From Blautia parvula (GTDB lineage Bacteria > Bacillota > Clostridia > Lachnospirales > Lachnospiraceae), in the NCBI RefSeq assembly GCF_020215665.1, contig NZ_CP084061.1:2512001-2576000 (forward strand): a DNA stretch of 64,000 nucleotides, written 5' to 3'. Numbering within the stretch: position 1 is the first letter of the stretch; every line of letters begins with the position of its first letter. Positions 35,579 to 44,850 of this stretch are shown here, one piece after another. A program made the position numbers and the translations under genes. The notes beneath the pieces were generated by a model. It ran no database searches. It was given only the letters and a program-made list of their open reading frames with translations, and had not been told where the DNA came from.

Positions 35579-36343
35579 TCAGAGGTATATTTTATTTTCC
35601 TTTCTGCCGCTGCAGGTCTTTTTCATTTTTACGGAGGCTGCCTTCCGCAGGATCCGGTTTACGTCCCTCGCCTTCCGGGGACAGACGGAAATACAGCGCA
35701 TACAGGAAATACATTTCTCTTTGTCCACCTCCGCGGGATTACTCTTCGGAATTGCTCCTGCCGGGCATTTTGCAGCACAGATTCCGCATTTTGTGCAGGA
35801 TTTGCCGGCTTTTGGTTTCAAAGGAATGCCGCTGTAGCTTCTATATGGTTTATTTCCCGGCACCCTTACGCTCTTCCCTTCAGCCTGTCCATCCAGCTTT
35901 TCCTTTATTTTCTTTGAAAATGCCTGCAGTTCTGCCCTGTCCTTCTCATCCGGCCTTCCTGCACCGAACTGCCTCATAACCGAATGCTCCGCCACAGCCG
36001 CAGATGCCGCCGCACAGCGAAACCCAGCATCCGTAAGCGCCTCTTTAAGCTCCAGCAGCGTGTCATCAAAATCCCTGTTTCCGTATACTGCTGCAAGGAC
36101 CGCCTGCGCCCCGCATCCCTTCATCTGCCCAAGTGCGTTGAGAGCTGCCTCCGGCACCCTTCCCCCAAAAGAGGGGACTCCTACAATGCAGATATCTTCC
36201 TTTTCAAAGACATACCCTGTATAATCTTTCCCAAAAACCGACAGGTCAATCTCCTGTTTTTCTTCCCTCCAGGCACTGCCCAGCATATCTGCCACCTTTT
36301 TCGTCCCGCCTGTGGGGCTGAAATAAATATTATATATTTTCAT
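35579..36343 (-). CDS. EFR1-type flavodoxin-ferredoxin fusion
   Basis: 254 residues. An N-terminal flavodoxin-like domain begins YFSPTGGTKKVAD (FMN phosphate loop). The C-terminal part has two 4Fe-4S motifs, Cys183/186/189/193 (CTKCGICAAKCP) and Cys211/214/217/221 (CISCMRCISVCP). This is the EFR1 family common in Clostridia, a soluble electron carrier of unknown partner. Its start overlaps the end of the ArsR gene by 14 bases, so the two are translationally coupled and the regulator probably controls it. Confidence 0.9.
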   Translation of the reverse strand: MKIYNIYFSPTGGTKKVADMLGSAWREEKQEIDLSVFGKDYTGYVFEKEDICIVGVPSFGGRVPEAALNALGQMKGCGAQAVLAAVYGNRDFDDTLLELKEALTDAGFRCAAASAAVAEHSVMRQFGAGRPDEKDRAELQAFSKKIKEKLDGQAEGKSVRVPGNKPYRSYSGIPLKPKAGKSCTKCGICAAKCPAGAIPKSNPAEVDKEKCISCMRCISVCPRKARDVNRILRKAASVKMKKTCSGRKENKIYL

Positions 36344-36713
36344 TCTCTGTCCTCTCCTTTACCTTTTCCGGGCATACATCCATCATTTCCTCTGCATCCC
36401 TCCACAGTTCTGCCACCAGCTTCAGGCTGCTGCTTTTCGGATCCAGATAATAAAAATTCATGGTTCCCCGTCTGTTCACCGCAATGATCCCGGCCTCCAT
36501 CAATATTTTCAGATGGTGGGACACTGCAGTGCGGGAAATGTTGGTGTTCTTCTGAATCTGTCCCACACGCAGTCCTCCCTCCCCGCAGTGCTCGATCAGA
36601 GTCCGGATCATATGCTGCCTCGTCTCATCCCCAACCGCAGAGAGCGCAGGCTGGCAGAGGACAAATTTTTCCGCAAACCGTTTTCTGCGCTCCTCCAGCG
36701 TGATTTCTTCCAT
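36330..36713 (-). CDS. ArsR family transcriptional regulator
   Basis: 127 residues with a winged helix: VGDETRQHMIRTLIEH, then VGQIQKNTNISRTAVSHHLKILMEAGIIAVNRRGTMNFYYL. The usual metal-binding ELCVCDL motif is missing, so it does not look like an arsenic or cadmium sensor. It precedes and overlaps the EFR1 ferredoxin gene, suggesting a redox or metabolite switch for that carrier. GGAGG precedes the ATG. Confidence 0.9.
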   Translation of the reverse strand: MEEITLEERRKRFAEKFVLCQPALSAVGDETRQHMIRTLIEHCGEGGLRVGQIQKNTNISRTAVSHHLKILMEAGIIAVNRRGTMNFYYLDPKSSSLKLVAELWRDAEEMMDVCPEKVKERTENENI

Positions 36714-36805
36714 ACGAATCCTCCAATGGTCAATATTTATCGACTATTATAGGACATATCCGGCTGTACTTCAACATTGGTAAAGAAAATCGGGTTCATT
36801 AAACA

Positions 36806-36843
36806 GACCGCCGTATAGCCTGTTCCCAAACTGTACGGCGGTC
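36806..36843 (-). terminator. Probable terminator after nrdJ
   Basis: GACCGCCGTA (36806-36815) and TACGGCGGTC (36834-36843) form a perfect 10-bp stem 26 bases past the nrdJ stop. The tail on the minus strand is only TGTTTAAT, so it is a weak intrinsic terminator. The rest of 36714-36868 holds the ArsR promoter region. Confidence 0.6.
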
Positions 36844-36868
36844 CCTTATTCCTCTGTTCTGTGATTCA

Positions 36869-39139
36869 TTAATGGCATTTGCTCCATCCGCAGCTCTTAC
36901 AGATGTTGCACCCCTCTTCAAAGACAAGAGCCTCCCCGCACTCCGGGCAGTATATCTTGTCCGTCTCCGGTGCGGTCACTGCTTTGGCTTTTGGGGCCTT
37001 CTTGTGGGAACGTCCTCCCAGGTCTTTTTCCTTCTGGGCAAGCTCTGCCTGCATCTCATTATACATATCCATCAGGGCATTGCCCACGGCCATAGGACAG
37101 CAGGCTCCTTTGCTGGTATCCTTCCTCGTCACCCGGCGCGCCGTGTAGGAAGGACAGGAACCGCTGGAATTGAGCTGGTCCACAATGGTCTCAATGTCAA
37201 TCCCGCCTCTGGCACTGATGGAGATCATTCTGGAAAGTCCCACCATGAAGTTGTTGCAGCCTCCCGTGGAGCCTTTGCTCAGGTAAGTTTCCAAAAGCGC
37301 ACCTGTATGGGGATCAAAAAGCGCGATACAGTGAAGGCTTCCGCAGCCGGTGATCAGCTTCCGCTTCTTGCCCACCACATCGTCTGTGACCAGAATGATA
37401 TCGCCTCTCTTCAGTCCCTCTCCTGCTGCCACCTTTTTCGTCTCCTTGGTGTTCAGTATCCCTGTCCGTCTGCAGCCGTCGCGGAAGATAGTGATTCCCT
37501 TCAGCCCGCTCTCATAGGCATACAGATACAGGCTCTCTGTCTCCTCCACGGTAAAACTGTTCGGCACATTCACAGTGGAGCTGATGGACGCGTCAATATG
37601 CTTCTGCCACACAGACTGCATGTCAATCCTCTGTCGGTAGTCCAGTGTCATGGCTGTGACAAAATACTCCGGCAGGGACTTGTCATCCTTTATCTCAAAC
37701 TGCTTCATATAATTTTCCACGATTTTTGTGTACACCTTGTAATACACATCCGTCCCGTGCAGGGATTCTGTCTTCCGCTCATAGTAATTGGCATAGACAG
37801 GCTCAATGCCGCCGGAAATACCCAGCATGGTGGACAGGGTTCCCGTTGGCGCAATGGTCAGAAGCTGTGAATTGCGAAGGCCGTATTTTCCCACAAGATC
37901 TCTCGTCTTCTCCGTGGTATTTGCCATAAAATACGGGGTCTCCATGATTTCCTCCACGCAGCAGGCCGGAAATGCACCTTTGTCCCTGGCAAGTCTGGCG
38001 GAAGCCGCAATAGCGGCGTCTGCCATGGCAAAACCGATCTTATCGCACATCTCCACCGCCTCGGTCTCCCCATAGGTGATTCCCAGTTTGATCAGGGCAT
38101 CTGCAAGCCCCATGATGCCAAGACCGATCTGGCGCCATTTTTCCACGCTCTCCCTCTGCTCGTCCAACGGATGCAGGGGCAGCCCCTCTTCCAGGACTTC
38201 ATTCAATGCGTTCACGGATGCCTGCACACACTTCTTAAAGCTGTCGAAATCAAAGAACGCCGTATCTGTAAACGCATTCTGCACAAACTCCGCCAGGTTC
38301 ACACTTCCCAGCAGACAGCTTCCCCCTGCGGGAAGCGGCTCCTCTGCGCATGGATTTACGCCCGCGTAGGCAAAATCCTCTGTATTACTCAGCAGGTTCC
38401 ACCCTGTGATACGGTCCCAGAACAGGGCGCCCGGCTCTGCAAAATCCCAGTTTGTCTCCGCGATCCTTCTGAACAGTTCCCTGGCATTGACAGTCTTCTC
38501 GATCACTTCCCCGGTAACTTCCCGTGTGTAGTGCAGAAGATAGTCCTTATTCTCCTTGACAGCTTCCATAAAATCCTCATGGATGCGGATGGAAATATTG
38601 GCCTTTGTCACCTTATCCAGGTCTGTCTTCAGATCAATAAACTCCTGCACATCCGGGTGGGAGCAGTCTATGGAGATCATAAGCGCGCCCCGCCTTCCGT
38701 TCTGTCCGATCAGGGAAGTGACAAGGGAGTACAGTTCCATAAAAGATACGGAACCGCTTGTCTCCTTGGCCGCATTGTTGATCTTGGCCCCTCTGGGACT
38801 TAATTTTGATATATCAATGCCGCACCCTCCGCCGTAGCTGTAGGTCCGCGCCAGTTTTCTCGCACAGTCAAAAATACTTTCGATCTCATCTTCCGGTGGT
38901 GTAATGACATAACAGTTGGAATACGTCACCTTTCTGTTCTGCTTCTGAAGTCCTCTGTTGGAAAGGATCCTGCCGCCGAACAGGAATTTCTTCTGCCGGA
39001 TATACTCTCCAATCTCCTCATTTCCCCCGCTGATCCTTGTAAGCCAGGCCTCGAAATCCTCATTTTCGCAGCAGTATTTCTTTGCCCAGATATCCATACC
39101 AAGCTGGTTCTCCTCTCCCAGCCACTCTTCTATTGTCAT
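36869..39139 (-). CDS. nrdJ: Class II (adenosylcobalamin-dependent) ribonucleotide reductase
   Basis: 756 residues. The first redox cysteine is in SNCYV (Cys76), the active-site finger NPCAEE is at 262-267 and its partner in GGSCLLGSVNL at 272-282. The C-terminus has a zinc-ribbon-like set CPECGEALVFEEGCNICKSC typical of the long class II enzymes. It reduces ribonucleotides to deoxyribonucleotides using coenzyme B12 and needs no oxygen, fitting an anaerobe. It is monocistronic. No cobalamin riboswitch is seen in the 170-base leader region; an NrdR-like site overlaps the promoter. Confidence 0.95.
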   Translation of the reverse strand: MTIEEWLGEENQLGMDIWAKKYCCENEDFEAWLTRISGGNEEIGEYIRQKKFLFGGRILSNRGLQKQNRKVTYSNCYVITPPEDEIESIFDCARKLARTYSYGGGCGIDISKLSPRGAKINNAAKETSGSVSFMELYSLVTSLIGQNGRRGALMISIDCSHPDVQEFIDLKTDLDKVTKANISIRIHEDFMEAVKENKDYLLHYTREVTGEVIEKTVNARELFRRIAETNWDFAEPGALFWDRITGWNLLSNTEDFAYAGVNPCAEEPLPAGGSCLLGSVNLAEFVQNAFTDTAFFDFDSFKKCVQASVNALNEVLEEGLPLHPLDEQRESVEKWRQIGLGIMGLADALIKLGITYGETEAVEMCDKIGFAMADAAIAASARLARDKGAFPACCVEEIMETPYFMANTTEKTRDLVGKYGLRNSQLLTIAPTGTLSTMLGISGGIEPVYANYYERKTESLHGTDVYYKVYTKIVENYMKQFEIKDDKSLPEYFVTAMTLDYRQRIDMQSVWQKHIDASISSTVNVPNSFTVEETESLYLYAYESGLKGITIFRDGCRRTGILNTKETKKVAAGEGLKRGDIILVTDDVVGKKRKLITGCGSLHCIALFDPHTGALLETYLSKGSTGGCNNFMVGLSRMISISARGGIDIETIVDQLNSSGSCPSYTARRVTRKDTSKGACCPMAVGNALMDMYNEMQAELAQKEKDLGGRSHKKAPKAKAVTAPETDKIYCPECGEALVFEEGCNICKSCGWSKCH

Positions 39140-39176
39140 GTTATCGCTCCTTATCCAGATTTAGTCAACGATTTTA

Positions 39177-39205
39177 ATATTACCACAATATATAGGGCAA
39201 ATCAA
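39177..39205 (-). promoter_or_regulatory. nrdJ promoter with NrdR-like box
   Basis: On the minus strand TTGATT (39205-39200), 17 bases, TAATAT (39182-39177). The spacer carries CCTATATATTGTGG, which resembles half of the NrdR box used to repress ribonucleotide reductase genes. Only one such box is clear. Confidence 0.5.
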
Positions 39206-39310
39206 GGTTTGAATGACATTTCCGAAGCAGCCACACGTCAGACCGGGGATTTTTGCAGTCTGTGTGCATGCTTTTGCTGCTGAGAAGCCGAAAGACTGGA
39301 TCGTAACATT

Positions 39311-40201
39311 CTATTCTACACAGTCATTCTGCGCAGTCGGAAAGGAGGCGGCAGATTCCCTGTAATTTTTCGGGCTGATGCCGTACCGCTGTTTGAATAT
39401 CTTGGAAAATGTCAGGGGATTTTCATATCCCACCTGGGCCGCGATCTGATTCACAGGTAAATCTGTATTTTTCAGCATTCCCACTGCCTTCTCCATTCGC
39501 AGATTCACTAAAAACTGCTGGGGAGAACAGCCCATCAATTTCTTAAAGCTCTTTGCCAGATAGCTTCTGTTGATGCCGATCCGGTCAGCCAGTTCATCTA
39601 CCCTTACCTTCCGGTTATAATTCTCCACCAGAAACTCCTTGGCGTAGCTGACATAGGCTGCTGCGGAATAGGGGTATGTATCCTGGGTTTTATAAAGCGT
39701 CTGATACTCCTCAATAAGCTCTGACAGGAACCACTGCATCATGCTGTTTCTCCGCAGTTCATTCACCAGGGTAAGCTGGGGTATCTCCAGCATCCTTCTG
39801 ATGATCTCATGGAGACGTTCCGTGCAAGTGACCTGTCTGACCAGCCGCTGCTGCCCGAACCCTGCCTTTGTGAGACATTCATAGGCTTTCAGACCGGAAA
39901 AGCCAATCCACATATAGACCCATGGCTCCTCCCGGTCTGCCTGATAGCTGCCCTTCCTGTAGGGCGGGATCAAAAACGCGTCGTTTTCCCCCAGATGAAA
40001 GGTCTGGCCCTCAATCTCCAGAGTGCCCTTCCCCCTCAGAATAATATGGATCAGGTAAATGGAACGTTTCGGCGGACTGTGGAAATAACCCGGCCTGCAC
40101 TCCTCAATGCCGCAGTAGTTCAGCGCCAGTTCTACGGAATCCTGGCTTTCATTGTCCAAAAAAGCTTTGAATCTCAAATTCATCCCCGGGTTATGTTCCA
40201 T
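39311..40201 (-). CDS. AraC family transcriptional regulator
   Basis: 296 residues from the ATG at 40201, which has AGGAGG five bases before it; an in-frame ATG nine codons upstream would overlap the esterase gene. Cupin-like N-terminal part (YLIHIILRGKGTLEIEGQTFHLGENDAFLIPP), then the AraC domain with VDELADRIGINRSYLAKSFKKL and VNQIAAQVGYENPLTFSKIF, ending ISPKNYRE. It is the last gene of the lipoprotein-esterase-AraC transcript and probably regulates it. Confidence 0.92.
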   Translation of the reverse strand: MEHNPGMNLRFKAFLDNESQDSVELALNYCGIEECRPGYFHSPPKRSIYLIHIILRGKGTLEIEGQTFHLGENDAFLIPPYRKGSYQADREEPWVYMWIGFSGLKAYECLTKAGFGQQRLVRQVTCTERLHEIIRRMLEIPQLTLVNELRRNSMMQWFLSELIEEYQTLYKTQDTYPYSAAAYVSYAKEFLVENYNRKVRVDELADRIGINRSYLAKSFKKLMGCSPQQFLVNLRMEKAVGMLKNTDLPVNQIAAQVGYENPLTFSKIFKQRYGISPKNYRESAASFPTAQNDCVE

Positions 40202-40209
40202 TTTTCCTC

Positions 40210-41001
40210 CTATCTGTCCAGCCACCATCTGAGCACGTCCCGGATCTGCACGTCCCAGCAGTCCCAGCTATGGTTCCCTTCGGATTCCTTCGCAGTCACT
40301 TCGATGCCCAGACGCTTCATGTATTCCCAGGTACGTATATTGTCCTCATAGAGAAAGTCCTGCCTTCCGCACCAGGCATAAAGCCTGGGCATATCCTTCT
40401 TGGAAACCTTTCTTCTGCGGGCCAGTTCCCACAGATCATTGTCCGAGCCTCTCACAGGCGCCCCGCTTCCGAAGATTCCGTCCCAGAGCATCTGCGAATC
40501 CGGCTCCTCCTCCCTGTGTCTTTGCCGGGCTGCCGCAATATCCAAAGCCCCCGACAGCGCTGCCGCCGCACCGAAATTTTCACTGCCGTCAAGAGCAGCC
40601 TTCCATGCACCATAGCCGCCCATGGACACACCGGCTGCCAGAATATCCTCTTTTCTCTCAGAGATATTGGGGAAAAATTCCCGGCAGATACCCGGAAGCT
40701 CCCGGCTTATGTAAGTCTGGTAACGCATGCCGTACTTCGTGTCCGTATACCATCCCAAATGTACCTCCGGCATGACCACCGCAATCCCCAGCTCACTGAC
40801 ATAGCGCTCTATGGAAGTTCTCCTGCACCATGTGGTGTGGTCATCCGTCATACCGTGCAGCAGAAACACTGCGGGATACTTTCCCTCCCGCACTGCCCCT
40901 GTCATACCGATCTGTCTTCTGGTCCTCTGGGGAAGGATCACAGACATCTGTGTGCACATTCCCAGCACCTCTGAAAAAAAATCAACCTGAAGCAAAGCCA
41001 T
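40210..41001 (-). CDS. Esterase D-like alpha/beta hydrolase
   Basis: 263 residues. LLHGMTDDHTTW supplies the oxyanion region, GVSMGG the nucleophile elbow (Ser126), and EGNHSWDCWD the catalytic histidine (His244). This is the esterase family that includes feruloyl and acetylxylan esterases and S-formylglutathione hydrolase (tributyrin esterase type). It has no signal peptide, so it would act on imported esters. It follows the sugar-binding lipoprotein by 21 bases and precedes AraC by 8 bases, so it probably removes acyl groups from the imported sugar. Confidence 0.9.
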   Translation of the reverse strand: MALLQVDFFSEVLGMCTQMSVILPQRTRRQIGMTGAVREGKYPAVFLLHGMTDDHTTWCRRTSIERYVSELGIAVVMPEVHLGWYTDTKYGMRYQTYISRELPGICREFFPNISERKEDILAAGVSMGGYGAWKAALDGSENFGAAAALSGALDIAAARQRHREEEPDSQMLWDGIFGSGAPVRGSDNDLWELARRRKVSKKDMPRLYAWCGRQDFLYEDNIRTWEYMKRLGIEVTAKESEGNHSWDCWDVQIRDVLRWWLDR

Positions 41002-41022
41002 GCATCCTACCTCTTTCCATTC

Positions 41023-42318
41023 TTATTCTTCCGCAAGGGACTGGTTCATAAACTCTGCAATCTCCGCGCAGGCATCTGCCATGGTCTTATTGCCGGCGTA
41101 AACCTCTTTTAATATCTCATTTGCTTTATTCTCCCAGGCAACCGTGGTCTTGGAGTAGGGACGGATCACCATGTCATCCATCATATTCAGATAAGCCTTG
41201 AGATTAAAGTCAGCGGAGTTGGCCCATGCGTCTGAAGTTCCCTTATAGGCCGACATGGTGACACCCAGTTCTGCCTGTTTCAGCTGTGCTTCCTTTGATC
41301 CCAGGTACTCGATCAGCTTCCATGCCTCCTCTGTGTGCTCCCCGTTTGCGGCTGCGGCCCATCCCAATCCGTTGTAGATAGAGACACGCTTTCCCGTCTC
41401 CGCATTCCTGGGCAGTTCCACACAGTCACAGTTCTCTGCAGTATATTCATTTTCCTTAAAATAAGCAAGCATCCAGGAGCCCTGGAAGGTCATGGCAATC
41501 TTCCCGGACTGGAACAGCACATCCTCACCGTTTTCAGACATGGTTTCCAGTGAAGGCATAACCCCTGCCCGGATCCAGCTCTCCAGCATCTCCATGGCCT
41601 CGACTGTCTTCCGGTCATCCCAGCCTAACTTTTTCTTGTCCTCTGAGATAATGTAACCGTTATTGTCATAGATCATATTGTAATAGCCTGCCTGGTTGTT
41701 GTCATTGCGCATGGCGAGTCCGTACTGGCTGCCATCCTCTTTTGTGAGCTTTTTGGCTGCCTCAAACACATCATCCCAGGTCCACTCCGCTGTGGGATAC
41801 GCAACCCCTGCCTCGTCAAACATTTTCTTATTGTACCACAGGGCAATGGTATCCACATCCTTTGGCACTGCATACTGCTTGTTGTCATTGTTATATAATT
41901 CTACAATATCCTCCGGGTAATTGGCAAGGTCAATCTTATCGCTGCTCTCTATCTCATCTGTCAAGTCCAGAAGCAGTCCGTTGGTCATATAGCGCTCCGC
42001 TTCATTGGAGTGCATCCAGAACACATCCGGCAGTGTGCCTCCCCTGGCACCGGCATCCAGCATAGTCCAGTATTCGTCCCATTTGACTACGCCTGTCTCC
42101 GCCTTGATTCCCGTCTCCTCTGTAAAATCATCCAGAATCTTCTGAAGCCCCTTCGCCTGATTGTCATCCCATGTCATCACGGACAGCACATCATCGCTTT
42201 TTACTTCTGTTTTGCTGCCTGTCTCCTTCTCCTGACTCTCTTTCCCCTGTCCGCAGGCCGTAAGCGCTGCTGCTGCAGCCGCTGCCAGTAACATGACACT
42301 TATTCTTTTTAACCTCAT
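41023..42318 (-). CDS. Orphan sugar-binding lipoprotein, family 1
   Basis: 431 residues. Signal peptide with lipobox LTAC (lipidated Cys22), a short charged linker, then the family-1 solute-binding fold (DVLSVMTWDDNQAKGLQKILDDF and DVFWMHSNEAERYMTNGLLLDLTDEI). It captures a sugar at the cell surface. No permease is adjacent; the gene is followed by an esterase and an AraC gene, as in the 18.3-21.8 kb set. AAAAGGAG precedes the ATG. Confidence 0.93.
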   Translation of the reverse strand: MRLKRISVMLLAAAAAAALTACGQGKESQEKETGSKTEVKSDDVLSVMTWDDNQAKGLQKILDDFTEETGIKAETGVVKWDEYWTMLDAGARGGTLPDVFWMHSNEAERYMTNGLLLDLTDEIESSDKIDLANYPEDIVELYNNDNKQYAVPKDVDTIALWYNKKMFDEAGVAYPTAEWTWDDVFEAAKKLTKEDGSQYGLAMRNDNNQAGYYNMIYDNNGYIISEDKKKLGWDDRKTVEAMEMLESWIRAGVMPSLETMSENGEDVLFQSGKIAMTFQGSWMLAYFKENEYTAENCDCVELPRNAETGKRVSIYNGLGWAAAANGEHTEEAWKLIEYLGSKEAQLKQAELGVTMSAYKGTSDAWANSADFNLKAYLNMMDDMVIRPYSKTTVAWENKANEILKEVYAGNKTMADACAEIAEFMNQSLAEE

Positions 42319-42462
42319 ACCTGATCTCCTTTTCTGTATTCAACTTACAGGCGTTCCGGAACCCTCTGTTTGTTAAATTATAGGAAATCCCAAGCGGTGA
42401 TAAAATAGAGTAATGTATGAGGCTCATAACCTAATGTGTCTTTTTCTCATCATTTTTCTATG

Positions 42463-44850
42463 TCAATCTGTGTAATTGATTCTCAGTACAAGAGAATCCC
42501 TGTTCTGCATTTTCAGGCAGACATATGTGATCAGCATGGGGATCAGCAGCATGCAGAGCGCATAGATCCCGTGTTCCGCAGCCGGGAACTGAAAGTGCAT
42601 ATACGCAGCCCCCGCAAATTTCCGCAGTCCCCACACAGTACCATATCCGGCCAGGCCGCCTGCTGTCAGGGTGATGACCATATTGGGCACTGCCAGGTAA
42701 ATGTTCTCAAAGAAGAGCATTTTCAATATCTGTCTCTGCTCCATGCCGATGGATTCCAGCATGGCAAATTCCCTCCTTCTGGCTGTCATGCTGCTGATAC
42801 TGGTGTTGACCATATTAAAAATACTGAAGATGATGATAAAAATGGTCAGGCCGAAAACCTGTGTATTGATCTTTTTTGTCTGCGCTGCATCATCTATTTT
42901 TTTCTCTCTCAGGGTCTGCAGGTCCAAATCTTTATAGTCATCCAATATATTCAGAATGGCTGCTTCGATGGATTTCCCGTTTTTTTCATAATCTTCTGCT
43001 GTCACGAGAAAGGATGCTGTTTTATTCATTCCGGGCCACATTTCATCCATCCTTTTTTCCGGGATATAAACGCCGTCTTCCAGATTTCTGCCTTCATCCC
43101 CATGCTCTTTTACGCCAACTACCTGCACAGTACATTCCTGTGTACTGCCGTTATACCACTCCAGCACAGCCTCCTTTCCTATGTCCAGAGAGATCTGGAA
43201 AAGGGATTCCACCAGCCTGGTATTGATGACAATAATGGTATTTTCTTTCAGATCATCGACGCTTCCCTTATCCAGCAGAGCATTTAATTCTTCCCTGTTT
43301 TCATCTGTCACCGGGTAAACATTACCCATATATTCTTTGTCACCATCCCTGAGGACCGCGGAAGTAAAAATATCCCTGTAAACCTTTTTTACATTGGGAA
43401 TACTCTCCAGCTTCTGTTTTAATGCATCGTTCAGAGTGCCCCCCATCTGTAAGTCTGTGATTCCGTATTTCTGGGCATTGCTGTGTGCATCGTACACATA
43501 ATCCACAATATATTCCCAGTTCTCAAAATCACCCATTCTGGAATATTCGTCTTCGTCCCAGGCAGACATATAAGAAGCGCCTGTCATAAATAATACGCCT
43601 CCGATTGCCAGCGAAGCTGTGGTCAGCATTCCCTTTTTCCGGCTTCTGTTCCGGCTGCTCCCTGCCAGGGTTCGGGCTGTCAGCCTCCTGTGGGGTCTGT
43701 CTTTTTCCTCTCCGCTCTCATCCTCTCCCACATATCTCACTGCTTCCACAGGGGAAACGCTTCCTGCCATTTTCGCCGGTTTTCTCACAGAAAAGAGCAC
43801 CGTGAGAATGCCGAACACAGACGCTCCAAATGCCATCAGAAAAAGGTCCGCCACTGCAAAACCTTCCGGTTTGATCAGATAAGCACACACATTTCCTATG
43901 AGAACTCCTGTGGGTACCGCAATGCTGCTGAGCATGAGGCCCTCCCGGAAGATCATCTTGTTTATCTGCTTTTTTGTCATGCCTATGGTTCTGAGCTGCC
44001 CGATCTGCTGTATCCTGCCCGTCACAGACAGATAAAATATACTGTAGATGACAACCGCAGCGGCGAATAAGATAATAATCCCTACAATGCCAAGCACAAG
44101 TGCGGCACTGTTATTCTGAAGGGAATTTTCAAAGGTCCCGTTTATATTCACCTGATTTCTCTCAATCCCATATTTGACGGCAAGATTATTTACCACTCCG
44201 GCAAACTCTGACATCTGCATTTCACCTGCATCCGCGATCCTGATCAGGGCTGTATAGGGGATATCCCTGAGCGCCTTACCTTTTTCCGCAAACGCTTTTG
44301 AGACGTAGACGGGATATGTACTCATCTCACGGTCCCGATCCAGTATGCCGCAGACCACAAAGGTTTCCCTTTCCCCTTCTGCAAAAGAAATTTCCAGTTT
44401 TGTCCCTGTTTTTTCTTCTTTTCCCAGAGCCTTAAGAAGCTGTCTGTCCACAACGATTTCATTTTCCTGCTCCGGCACGTTTCCCTCTGTCGGAGTATAG
44501 GTAACGATGCCGCTGCTGTGGCTTTCTATATAGAAGGGATACATCTTTACCCCTTCCTCCTTGACCTCTCTTCCCTCCTTATATGGCACCATGATCTCTG
44601 TCAGCGCATCCTCTGCAAGCCCTTTCATCTGCTCATCCGTGACGTCCATATACATGACATGCTGCATGGAGTTCAGTATCTGCTGTTTTTCTCTTTCCGT
44701 TGATTTCTGCACCATGGCCAGACCGCTGATCAGGCTGACAGCCAGAATGATGGTCAGGACAGTGAAAAAACTGTAGAGTTTATTCCCCAACAGATTGCTA
44801 CCGGCAACTCTCCATACAACCCCTCTGTTATTATTTCTATCCATGCTCAT
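42463..44850 (-). CDS. FtsX-type ABC exporter permease
   Basis: 795 residues from the ATG at 44850, which overlaps the stop of the ATPase gene (TAATG); an ATG three codons upstream is possible but overlaps more. Helix near residue 25, large outside domain, three helices from about 260, a second set from about 405 (KGMLTTASLAIGGVLFMTG), another outside domain and three C-terminal helices. The FtsX block RRREFAMLESIGMEQRQILKM is near residue 695. It pairs with the ATPase upstream, and the response regulator and kinase genes further upstream likely control it. Confidence 0.92.
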   Translation of the reverse strand: MSMDRNNNRGVVWRVAGSNLLGNKLYSFFTVLTIILAVSLISGLAMVQKSTEREKQQILNSMQHVMYMDVTDEQMKGLAEDALTEIMVPYKEGREVKEEGVKMYPFYIESHSSGIVTYTPTEGNVPEQENEIVVDRQLLKALGKEEKTGTKLEISFAEGERETFVVCGILDRDREMSTYPVYVSKAFAEKGKALRDIPYTALIRIADAGEMQMSEFAGVVNNLAVKYGIERNQVNINGTFENSLQNNSAALVLGIVGIIILFAAAVVIYSIFYLSVTGRIQQIGQLRTIGMTKKQINKMIFREGLMLSSIAVPTGVLIGNVCAYLIKPEGFAVADLFLMAFGASVFGILTVLFSVRKPAKMAGSVSPVEAVRYVGEDESGEEKDRPHRRLTARTLAGSSRNRSRKKGMLTTASLAIGGVLFMTGASYMSAWDEDEYSRMGDFENWEYIVDYVYDAHSNAQKYGITDLQMGGTLNDALKQKLESIPNVKKVYRDIFTSAVLRDGDKEYMGNVYPVTDENREELNALLDKGSVDDLKENTIIVINTRLVESLFQISLDIGKEAVLEWYNGSTQECTVQVVGVKEHGDEGRNLEDGVYIPEKRMDEMWPGMNKTASFLVTAEDYEKNGKSIEAAILNILDDYKDLDLQTLREKKIDDAAQTKKINTQVFGLTIFIIIFSIFNMVNTSISSMTARRREFAMLESIGMEQRQILKMLFFENIYLAVPNMVITLTAGGLAGYGTVWGLRKFAGAAYMHFQFPAAEHGIYALCMLLIPMLITYVCLKMQNRDSLVLRINYTD

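Noticed and set aside
39140-39310. Possible cobalamin riboswitch upstream of nrdJ
   Set aside because: The region is too short and lacks the conserved B12 box; only a promoter with an NrdR-like site is visible.
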